Of a stretch of 64,000 nt of DNA, positions 6,705 to 14,021 are shown piece by piece. The stretch is from assembly GCF_000956175.1 (NCBI RefSeq), contig NZ_CP011070.1, positions 186,001 through 250,000 of the forward strand, written 5' to 3'. The translations under genes and the position numbers were made by a program. Origin of the DNA: Nitrosopumilus adriaticus. Its GTDB lineage: Archaea; Thermoproteota; Nitrososphaeria; Nitrososphaerales; Nitrosopumilaceae. The stretch's first letter is position 1. Each line of letters begins with the position of its first letter. The notes under the pieces were generated by a model, which saw nothing but the letters and a program-made list of their open reading frames with translations, did no database searches and was not told where the DNA came from.

Positions 6705-8342
6705 ATGAACTCTATTGATAAAACCACAATTTATTGGACAATTGCTATTGCAGTTGGATTTGCATTTTCATTATATGCTGCCAATACATATTTGACTGTA
6801 GAAACTCAAAATAATTCTAAACTAGTAGACAAGGAATTACTTTCAATACAAGAAATAGATTCTCCCAAACTAGTATCAGACATGTCTGTAGTTTCTTTGT
6901 CTCATAATGATGAATATGATTTAGTTGCTAGTGACATCATCAAAAACATTGGCGGACAATCTTATGAAATGTTTGGATATAATCAAAAATCTCCTGGCCC
7001 TTTATTGTTAGTTGACCAAGGAAATGAAATTACTGTTAATTTTAAAAACAATCTTGATTTTCCAACAACTGTTCATTGGCATGGATTGAGACTTGATTAT
7101 ACTAGTGATGGTGTGCCTGGAATTACTCAGGATCCTATATTGCCTGGAGATACATTTGAGTATAAACTAAAGTTCCCAGATTCTGGAATATTCCTCTATC
7201 ACCCACATGTTAGAACAGAAATGCAGATGGAATTGGGATTATATGGAAACATTCTAGTTGAATCCGAAAACAAAATTCCTACAACAATCCAAGTTCCATT
7301 AATTTTAGATGATGTCTTGATTGCAGAAAATGGTTTAGAAGAATTTGATTCTAAAATTGTAACTCATACACTTATGGGGAGATTTGGAAATACTATGATG
7401 ATTAACGGTGATGCAAATTACTCATTAGAAGTTAATCAGTGGGATATTGCAAGATTCTATCTAACAAATACTGCAAATACACGAATCTTTGATTTTGGAA
7501 TAGAACAACACAAACTCAAACTTGTTGCAGATGATGCAAGTAATTATGAGAAAGAAGAATTTGTAGACTCTGTGATGCTGGCCTCATCAGAACGAAGAAC
7601 TGTTGATGTTTTGTTTGATAAGCCAGGAGAGTATACAATCACACATACAACTCCTGAAAAAATATATTCACTTGGAAAAATTTTGGTATCGCCTTCAAAC
7701 AATAAGTATGATTATGACTTTTACAAGATTGTTGAAAACAAAGATATTGTTGCTGAAATAGATGAATTTAAAAAATATTTTTCTGATTCACCTGACTTGG
7801 AATTAGAATTTGATGTAAAAACAAGTTTGGTACATCAAATGACTTCTGATGATTCTTCTATGGTTATGAAAGAACATACAAATGATATGCAATCTATGAA
7901 ACCAGATTCTTCTATGGTAATGCAAGATCATGATAATGAAATTCAATCAATTGAATGGGAAGATGGGATGCCTAAAATGAATGCCATGTCAAATGAAGAA
8001 AATACTCATTGGATTTTACGTGATGTGAATTCTGGAAAAGAGGGATTTGATATTGATTATCAGGCAAATGTAGGAGATGTTAAAAAAATTAGATTGTATA
8101 ACGACCCCGAATCTGCACATCCAATGCAGCATCCAATACACTTGCACGGACAAAGATTTCTTGTATTATCTGAAAATGGAATCTTAAACGAAAATCTAGC
8201 TTGGAAAGACTCTGTTTTGGTTCCTACTGGAAAGACTGTGGATATTTTAGTTGAATTTTCAAATCCTGGAAAATGGGCAATGCATTGTCATATTCTTGAG
8301 CATGCAGAAGCTGGAATGATTACAGAAATTATAGTAAATTAG
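6705..8342 (+). CDS. Multicopper oxidase with Met-rich insertion
   Basis: The protein has 545 residues with an N-terminal membrane anchor or signal. All four copper-binding segments are visible: HWHGL and YHPHV in the first cupredoxin domain, and HPIHLHG plus HCHILEHAEAGM in the last, giving type 1, 2 and 3 copper sites. A segment around residues 383-430 is rich in Met, His and Asp (DSSMVM repeated), like the Cu(I)-oxidising insertion of CueO. A role in Cu(I) oxidation and tolerance is more likely than nitrite reduction, but both have been proposed for thaumarchaeal oxidases. It follows the Met-rich protein by 38 bp in one transcription unit. Confidence 0.92.
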   Translation: MNSIDKTTIYWTIAIAVGFAFSLYAANTYLTVETQNNSKLVDKELLSIQEIDSPKLVSDMSVVSLSHNDEYDLVASDIIKNIGGQSYEMFGYNQKSPGPLLLVDQGNEITVNFKNNLDFPTTVHWHGLRLDYTSDGVPGITQDPILPGDTFEYKLKFPDSGIFLYHPHVRTEMQMELGLYGNILVESENKIPTTIQVPLILDDVLIAENGLEEFDSKIVTHTLMGRFGNTMMINGDANYSLEVNQWDIARFYLTNTANTRIFDFGIEQHKLKLVADDASNYEKEEFVDSVMLASSERRTVDVLFDKPGEYTITHTTPEKIYSLGKILVSPSNNKYDYDFYKIVENKDIVAEIDEFKKYFSDSPDLELEFDVKTSLVHQMTSDDSSMVMKEHTNDMQSMKPDSSMVMQDHDNEIQSIEWEDGMPKMNAMSNEENTHWILRDVNSGKEGFDIDYQANVGDVKKIRLYNDPESAHPMQHPIHLHGQRFLVLSENGILNENLAWKDSVLVPTGKTVDILVEFSNPGKWAMHCHILEHAEAGMITEIIVN

Positions 8343-8450
8343 TTTAAAATCAATATTTGAACAGTTTCTTTTTTCTGGAAGTTGTTTTCTAGCTTTATAT
8401 TCTCTGTATTGCTTAGTTTGCAAATTATTTGTAGCTGTTTATCAACCAGA

Positions 8451-8466
8451 CCTTACATTTGTAAGG
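8451..8466. promoter_or_regulatory. Regulon palindrome, copy 11 (perfect)
   Basis: CCTTACATTTGTAAGG has perfect arms and lies 8 bp upstream of TATA box TTAAATAC (8475-8482), before the ferric-reductase-like gene. Confidence 0.78.
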
Positions 8467-8547
8467 TACTATCATTAAATACAAATTTACTTTTTTCAAA
8501 AATGTGGATATAAACACCCTCTCTTTTCAAAACAATATTTTGTGGAT

Positions 8548-9255
8548 ATGATAAACTTGAAAAAATTAAAAATTAAAAATAAATCTCTTAGAAGACATCT
8601 TGTTGTGGCATCTTTTGGATTTGCTTTGACATTTATTTTTTGGCTAGCTCATTTTGAATGGCATGATGAAATGAGATTATGGCGGGCATTTGGTGATGCA
8701 GGATATGCTTTGCTTTTCATAACTCTCATTATTGGGCCTATGAATAAGATTTGGCCAAGTACGACCTTCTTGCTTTTATGGAGAAGAGAGTTTGGAATTT
8801 GGTTTGCCGTTTTAGCGGTAACTCATGGACTTTTAATTGCACATGGATGGGCAAATTGGGATGTTGCAGCATTTTTTGGCTATGAATTCATCCCACAATT
8901 AGGTCGAATTGCAAGAATGGAGCCTGGTTTTGGACTTGCAAATACTTTAGGATTTGTGGCATTCTTGTGGATTGTAATATTGGCATTTACATCATCTGAT
9001 AGAGCAATGAGGTGGTTGGGTGCATCGCCTTGGAAATGGATTCATACTGGTTCACATATTGTATTTTATCTAGTTGCAATTCACACTTCATATTTTCTTT
9101 TTATACATTATACTGAGTCATTTCATAAATCAGTTCCACCTCAAAGTACATTTGTAATACCATTTATTCTAATGAGTGCCATAGTACTTGCTTTGCAGAT
9201 TACTTCATATATCAAAACAGTGAAATCAAAAAATCGAAGAATATCCCAAAAATAA
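8548..9255 (+). CDS. Ferric-reductase-like heme membrane protein
   Basis: The protein has about 235 residues with roughly six membrane helices and no cytoplasmic flavin or NAD domain. Paired histidines in the membrane (THGLLIAHGW and WIHTGSHIVF...IHTSYF) match the bis-heme arrangement of the ferric reductase-like transmembrane family, including MsrQ/YedZ. It may pass electrons across the membrane to an extracytoplasmic redox partner. Possible starts are a GTG at 8542 and the ATG at 8548. The predicted transcription start near 8505 leaves a 40-nt leader with a mini-ORF (ATG TGG ATA TAA at 8502). It is controlled by palindrome copy 11. Confidence 0.8.
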   Translation: MINLKKLKIKNKSLRRHLVVASFGFALTFIFWLAHFEWHDEMRLWRAFGDAGYALLFITLIIGPMNKIWPSTTFLLLWRREFGIWFAVLAVTHGLLIAHGWANWDVAAFFGYEFIPQLGRIARMEPGFGLANTLGFVAFLWIVILAFTSSDRAMRWLGASPWKWIHTGSHIVFYLVAIHTSYFLFIHYTESFHKSVPPQSTFVIPFILMSAIVLALQITSYIKTVKSKNRRISQK

Positions 9256-9301
9256 TGCATTATCTTGATATCACCTTCTTGTTGAAATATTGTTAGTAAA
9301 A

Positions 9302-10984
9302 ATGACTGATCAAACCCATTCAAAATTTTCTCAGAATCTTTTATGGAGATTAAAAATTCTCACATTTACTTCTGGAGCAGTTGTGATGGGTTTGGAGATT
9401 GTTACAAGTAGAATACTTACTCCTGTATTTGGAAGTACAATTTACACATGGGGAAGTTTGATTGGAGTAATTTTAAGCGGTTTAAGTCTGGGATATTATT
9501 TAGGAGGAAAACTATCTGACAAACATCCAAATTTTGAAAAAATCTGTGGGATTGTTTTTTCAGTAGGATTATTTATTGTAGGAATTCCTTTTTTTGCTTC
9601 ATCAGTAATTGATTTTTCTCAATATGTTTTACCTGTCCCTCAATACACTCCGTTGCTAGCGACCTTTCTACTTTTGATGTTTCCTTCTGTTTTGTTAGGA
9701 TTTGTTTCTCCATATGTAATCAAACTTGGAACAAGTTCATTACATAGAGTTGGAAACATTTCAGGAAATCTTTACTCGCTTGCAACTGTGGGAAGTATTT
9801 TTGGAACCTTCACAACTGTTTTTGTTTTAATCCCGAATCTTGCAGTAAATCAAATTATTTTTGGTCTAGGGATTGCATTAGTAGGAAGTTCTTTAATTGG
9901 CCTTAAAATTTCCCCAAAAATTATTGCAATGGCAATAGTAGTGACTTTGATAATTCCATGGTCTTCATTGTCAATTAATACAATATCTCATAACGGCACT
10001 CTAATCTTTGAGAAAGAGACTCTTTTTAGCCATTTAGACATTATCGAGTTTGGTGACAATAGGAGTCTCTACCTTGATGGTTTAAGACACAGTTCAATGA
10101 ATATGGATGATCCTTTAGATTTGGTTATTGATTATACTGAATATTTTCATCTTGGAATGATGTTTAATCCTACTGCAACAAACATCCTATTTGTTGGGGG
10201 AGGGGGATTCACAGGCCCAAAAAATTTCCTAGATTTGTATCCTCAAACAAAAATCGATGTAATTGAGATTGATTCAGATGTGATCGATGTAGCAAGAGAT
10301 TATTTTAATTTAGAAAAAAATTCTAGACTTCAAATATTCAATGATGATGCACGAAAACATCTATCGACTTTTGAAAAGAAATATGATCTGATAATTCTTG
10401 ATGCATATGCATCAAACTATATTCCATATCATTTGATGACTGATGAATTTTTTAAAATAGTTGAAAAAAGATTGGAACCAAATGGAGTTGTTGTGTCTAA
10501 CCTGATAGGTTCAATCGAAGGAAATAACTCTCCTTTGATAAGAGCAGTTTACAAAACAATGCAGGGAACATTTCCAGTATCATATATTTTTCCAACAGAA
10601 GATAACCCTGCCTTTGTTCAAAACATAATGATTGTTTCTTCTAACGAACCCTATGAATTTGATCGTAAATTACTTTTAGAAATTGCACAAAGTTCTCCTA
10701 TAGATTATCTTGATGATGAACTTCAGGAAAAAGAGCATTTCTATGAAGGTTTGGTAGATGTTTCTGATGTGCCATTCTTGACTGATCAGTTTAATCCATC
10801 TGAAGTTTTGTTTAATCCGATTACACAAAGCTCTTTCACACAGGATTTTCAAAATTCACTCCCCAAAGAAAATCAACATAGAGAAGACATGGTTAATCTA
10901 GGTTTGGGAATTTCTTTATCTTTAATTGGACTGGTATGGGTGATTTATTTTAAAAAGAAAGTTTGGATTGTTTCTGAAAAATAG
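9302..10984 (+). CDS. Polytopic membrane protein fused to spermidine-synthase-like domain
   Basis: The protein has 560 residues. The first 220 residues contain about seven membrane helices. A soluble class I methyltransferase-fold domain of the spermidine synthase superfamily follows (LFVGGGGFTGP, DVIEIDSDVI, DLIILDAYASN), and a final membrane helix is near residue 535. This architecture is found in fused MFS/spermidine-synthase proteins, whose substrate is mostly unknown. The start is the ATG at 9302; a TTG four codons upstream is possible. It lies 46 bp after the ferric-reductase-like gene and is probably cotranscribed with it. Confidence 0.78.
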   Translation: MTDQTHSKFSQNLLWRLKILTFTSGAVVMGLEIVTSRILTPVFGSTIYTWGSLIGVILSGLSLGYYLGGKLSDKHPNFEKICGIVFSVGLFIVGIPFFASSVIDFSQYVLPVPQYTPLLATFLLLMFPSVLLGFVSPYVIKLGTSSLHRVGNISGNLYSLATVGSIFGTFTTVFVLIPNLAVNQIIFGLGIALVGSSLIGLKISPKIIAMAIVVTLIIPWSSLSINTISHNGTLIFEKETLFSHLDIIEFGDNRSLYLDGLRHSSMNMDDPLDLVIDYTEYFHLGMMFNPTATNILFVGGGGFTGPKNFLDLYPQTKIDVIEIDSDVIDVARDYFNLEKNSRLQIFNDDARKHLSTFEKKYDLIILDAYASNYIPYHLMTDEFFKIVEKRLEPNGVVVSNLIGSIEGNNSPLIRAVYKTMQGTFPVSYIFPTEDNPAFVQNIMIVSSNEPYEFDRKLLLEIAQSSPIDYLDDELQEKEHFYEGLVDVSDVPFLTDQFNPSEVLFNPITQSSFTQDFQNSLPKENQHREDMVNLGLGISLSLIGLVWVIYFKKKVWIVSEK

Positions 10985-11094
10985 TTTGTTCATTTTTTTA
11001 TATGGGTAATTTGTCAAACTGAACTTTACAATTGATTGATGTTAAGTAATAGACAATCGAAATCTATTCTGATATTTTCAAAAATTAGTTCTAA

Positions 11095-11478
11095 TCAGAG
11101 AGCAACAAGCTTCACAGTATCCATGTTTTTGTTTGTTTGAAAATCTTTTGTAATTGTAGATACCTTTTCTGCATCACCATTTATCAAAAAGAGCTCCATG
11201 CATTTTTCTTTCTCAATTTTACTATGAAGATGTGTTGTGATTAAATCCTCAAAATTATGTGTAATTCCTGAAACCACATGATCAAACTCATCATTGTGAA
11301 CAACCAAAAGAATTGCATGAATATTTCCTGCCAAATCTTCCTTTTGCTTTTCTTCAGAGACAAATGATCTGATTCCGGCTCTGATTGCCTCGGACCTACC
11401 TGAGAATCCCATAGTCTTTTGCAGCTTGTCTAATTCTGATAGAATCTCATCGTTTAGTGAGATTGAAACTATTGGCAT
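11095..11478 (-). CDS. NikR-like ribbon-helix-helix metal regulator
   Basis: The protein has 127 residues. An N-terminal ribbon-helix-helix domain (MPIVSISLNDEILSELDKL..., residues 1-42) is joined to an ACT-like metal-sensing domain. NikR-type ligands can be seen at His61, His83, His85 and Cys93, although the His-X-His to Cys spacing is two residues longer than in classical NikR. It is divergent from a ZnuABC-type importer and the two share a 78-bp promoter region, so it probably represses that importer. The sensed metal could be nickel, zinc or cobalt; the altered spacing leaves this open. Confidence 0.82.
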   Translation of the reverse strand: MPIVSISLNDEILSELDKLQKTMGFSGRSEAIRAGIRSFVSEEKQKEDLAGNIHAILLVVHNDEFDHVVSGITHNFEDLITTHLHSKIEKEKCMELFLINGDAEKVSTITKDFQTNKNMDTVKLVAL

Positions 11479-11517
11479 ATGCCTAATGTTATTAATTATC
11501 TTATAAGTTTAGCAATT

Positions 11518-11532
11518 AATCTTATTAAGATT
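11518..11532. promoter_or_regulatory. Candidate operator of NikR-like regulator
   Basis: AATCTTATTAAGATT is a perfect palindrome with a single central base. It abuts the probable TATA box of the importer operon (TTTTATAG, 11531-11538). The minus-strand TATA of the regulator (11501-11508) is nearby, so one site could control both genes. Confidence 0.45.
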
Positions 11533-11556
11533 TTATAGATTTATTAATAATCTGCA

Positions 11557-12483
11557 ATGAGCTGCAACGTGAATATTCAGATAAAGATGGCAATAATTGC
11601 AATAGCAATCGTAATTCCATTAAGCTCAATTGCTGTATATGGAACTGATTCAAATCAACGATTTGTAAATATTGATAATTCAAGACTCCAAGTCATTTCA
11701 TCGTTTTATCCTCTTCATGAATTTTCACAAAATGTAGGAAAAGAAAAAGTTGATGCTATTTTACTTGTTCCTGTTGGAGTGGAACCTCATGATTGGGAAC
11801 CCACTGTTAAAGATGTTCAAAGGATGCAAGGAACTGATCTAATAATTATCAATGGAATTGGTTTTGAAAACTGGGTTGATGATTTAGAGCAATCAGGCTA
11901 TTCCGGTGAGATAGTTGATACGAGTAATGGAATTTTAATTAAAACTCATGAAGAAGAACATGAAGATGAAAATCATTTAGAAGGTGATCCACATATTTGG
12001 TTAAATCCTGTATATGCAAAAATTCAAGTACAAAATATTGCAGATGCTTTTTCTAATGTTGATCCAACAAATCAACAATATTACCAATCAAATGCTGCAG
12101 CATACATAAAAGATCTAGAACTACTTGATTTAAAAATTAGAAATGATTTATCAAACTGTAAAAATGATTTTATAGCTTTTCATGATGCATTTTCCTATTT
12201 TGCAGATGAATACAATCTGAAACAACATACAATAATTTCATCAAATGATCCTCATGGAGAGGCTACTGCAAAAACATTAGAAAATATAATATCTACAGCT
12301 AAAAAATTAAACATTAAAGTTATCTTTGCAGAAGAAAGTGTTGATACTAGGACATCTCAAATAATAGCAAATGAAATTGGTGGCAAAGTCTTAGTGTTAT
12401 CCCCACTAGAGAGTTCATCTGATGGAACTTACATTTCTAAAATGACTAAAAATTTTGAAAATCTAAAGGAGGCATTATGTTGA
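11557..12483 (+). CDS. znuA: Metal ABC importer substrate-binding protein (ZnuA-like)
   Basis: The protein has 308 residues with a signal peptide (about 10-29). It is a cluster A-I metal-binding protein. Predicted ligands are His78 (VEPHDWEPT), His146 (GDPHIWLNP), His209 (AFHDAFSYF) and Asp289 (SDGTYI), the three-His plus Asp set typical of zinc. A His/Glu-rich loop (THEEEHEDENH, about 130-140) is also a zinc-importer feature. It delivers metal to the permease encoded two genes downstream. The stop overlaps the ATPase start by 7 nt. Zinc is the most likely substrate; manganese or another divalent metal is less likely. Confidence 0.88.
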   Translation: MSCNVNIQIKMAIIAIAIVIPLSSIAVYGTDSNQRFVNIDNSRLQVISSFYPLHEFSQNVGKEKVDAILLVPVGVEPHDWEPTVKDVQRMQGTDLIIINGIGFENWVDDLEQSGYSGEIVDTSNGILIKTHEEEHEDENHLEGDPHIWLNPVYAKIQVQNIADAFSNVDPTNQQYYQSNAAAYIKDLELLDLKIRNDLSNCKNDFIAFHDAFSYFADEYNLKQHTIISSNDPHGEATAKTLENIISTAKKLNIKVIFAEESVDTRTSQIIANEIGGKVLVLSPLESSSDGTYISKMTKNFENLKEALC

Positions 12484-13199
12484 AAATAGTTGAGATTGAA
12501 AATCTAACCGTTCAATATCCTGATGTAAAAGCTCTTGATGATGTTAGTTTTGAGGTTAATCAAGGCGATTTTTTAGGCATAATAGGCCCTAACGGTGCTG
12601 GGAAATCTACTCTTTTTGATTCTATGCTGGGATTAAATACAAAGTACAAAGGAACTATCAAATTTTTTGGGGAGGATATTAGAAAATCAAAAAATTATCT
12701 AAAGGAAATAGGATATGTACCACAAAAACCTATCTTTGAAAAAAACTTCCCAGTAACTGTAACTGATGTTGTAAGAATGGGATTGAGAAATGAATCAGAT
12801 GAAAACAAAATTGATAAAATTCTACAACAATTATGGATACACGAACTACGAGACAGAAGAATTGGTGATCTATCTGGAGGCCAACAACAACGCGTGTTTA
12901 TTGCCAAAGCCCTGATTTCAAATCCAAAAATTCTGATTCTTGATGAACCTGTAACTGGAATTGATCAACAAAGCATTGATTTGTTTTTTAGTATTTTGCG
13001 TGAACTAAACTCTAAACAAAAAATTACTATCATTTGGTCATCTCATGATTTGGATGCAGTAAATAAATTGGCAAATCATGTTGCCTGCCTTAATAGAACA
13101 CTCTTCTTCCATGGAGAATCTGAAAAATTCTTTTCAAATGATGAACTGGTAAAACAATATTCTGAAGCCTCAATGCAGGAACACATGCATCATCACTAA
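12477..13199 (+). CDS. znuC: Metal ABC importer ATPase (ZnuC-like)
   Basis: The protein has 240 residues. Walker A is GPNGAGKST (37-45), the signature LSGGQQQR (132-139), Walker B ILILDEP (152-158), and an H-loop occurs in SSHD. The C-terminus ends EHMHHH, which may sense or bind metal. The start is decided by a strong Shine-Dalgarno sequence, AAAGGAGG (12465-12472), inside the end of the upstream gene. That is unusual for this mostly leaderless genome and points to translational coupling. It energises the importer formed with the ZnuA-like and ZnuB-like proteins. Confidence 0.9.
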   Translation: MLKIVEIENLTVQYPDVKALDDVSFEVNQGDFLGIIGPNGAGKSTLFDSMLGLNTKYKGTIKFFGEDIRKSKNYLKEIGYVPQKPIFEKNFPVTVTDVVRMGLRNESDENKIDKILQQLWIHELRDRRIGDLSGGQQQRVFIAKALISNPKILILDEPVTGIDQQSIDLFFSILRELNSKQKITIIWSSHDLDAVNKLANHVACLNRTLFFHGESEKFFSNDELVKQYSEASMQEHMHHH

Positions 13200-13202
13200 A
13201 TC

Positions 13203-14021
13203 ATGTCTCTAGAAATTCTCACTTTCAGTTTTATGCATAGAGCACTAATTTCAGGAATTGCAATTGCGATTCTTTGTTCAGTTGTTGGGTTATTCCTTGT
13301 TTTGAGACGTTATTCATTATTTGGAGATGCAATAGCGCATTCATCATTTGGTGGAATTGCTATAGGGTTGCTAGCTGGAGTCTACCCACTATGGACTGCA
13401 TATGGTGTTTCAATTGCAAGTGCATTAATTATTACAAAAATTAAAGACAAATACAATATCTCTGGTGATGCATCAATTGCAGTACTTTTATCGACTGGAA
13501 TCGCAGTTGGTCTTGTAATTATTGGATTATCGGGAGGTTTTACGATTGATATCTTTAGCTTTCTCTTTGGGAGTATTCTTCTTGTTAGTGTAGATGATAC
13601 CGTACTAATTTTGTCATTGACAGGTGGAATTTTAATCGTAATTTTACTGCTATATCGTCAAATTCTTTATTCAACTTTTAATGAAGAGCAGGCAAAAGTA
13701 AGCGGAATTCCTGTTGAGAAAATAAATTATTTGATTGTGTTTATGGCAGGGATTACTGTTGTTACGTCAATACAACTTGTAGGGGTATTGCTAATTTCAG
13801 CTTTGTTTGTAATTCCTAATGTTACGGCAATAATGTATGGAAAGGGATTCAAGCAAACTGCAATAATCTCTATGAGCTTTTCTATTTTTTCTGTAGTTGT
13901 AGGAATTCTACTTTCTTACATATTTGATATAACTCCTGCAGGAACTATTGTTTTATTGGCAATCAGTTTACTTGCAGGAACTATGGGAATAAAATCATCT
14001 GGATTACTATCTAAGAATTAA
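13203..14021 (+). CDS. znuB: Metal ABC importer permease (ZnuB-like)
   Basis: The protein has 272 residues and about eight membrane helices of the ABC-3 permease family (FLVLRRYSLFGDAIAHSSFGG near the N-terminus is characteristic). It completes the operon with the binding protein and ATPase and begins 3 bp after the ATPase stop. Its 3' end overlaps the convergent CopC/CopD gene by 11 bp. Confidence 0.9.
   Translation: MSLEILTFSFMHRALISGIAIAILCSVVGLFLVLRRYSLFGDAIAHSSFGGIAIGLLAGVYPLWTAYGVSIASALIITKIKDKYNISGDASIAVLLSTGIAVGLVIIGLSGGFTIDIFSFLFGSILLVSVDDTVLILSLTGGILIVILLLYRQILYSTFNEEQAKVSGIPVEKINYLIVFMAGITVVTSIQLVGVLLISALFVIPNVTAIMYGKGFKQTAIISMSFSIFSVVVGILLSYIFDITPAGTIVLLAISLLAGTMGIKSSGLLSKN

Noticed and set aside
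11024-11039. Further possible regulon palindrome (CTTTACAATTGATTGA)
   Set aside because: Only one arm matches and no TATA box lies 8 bp away on either strand.
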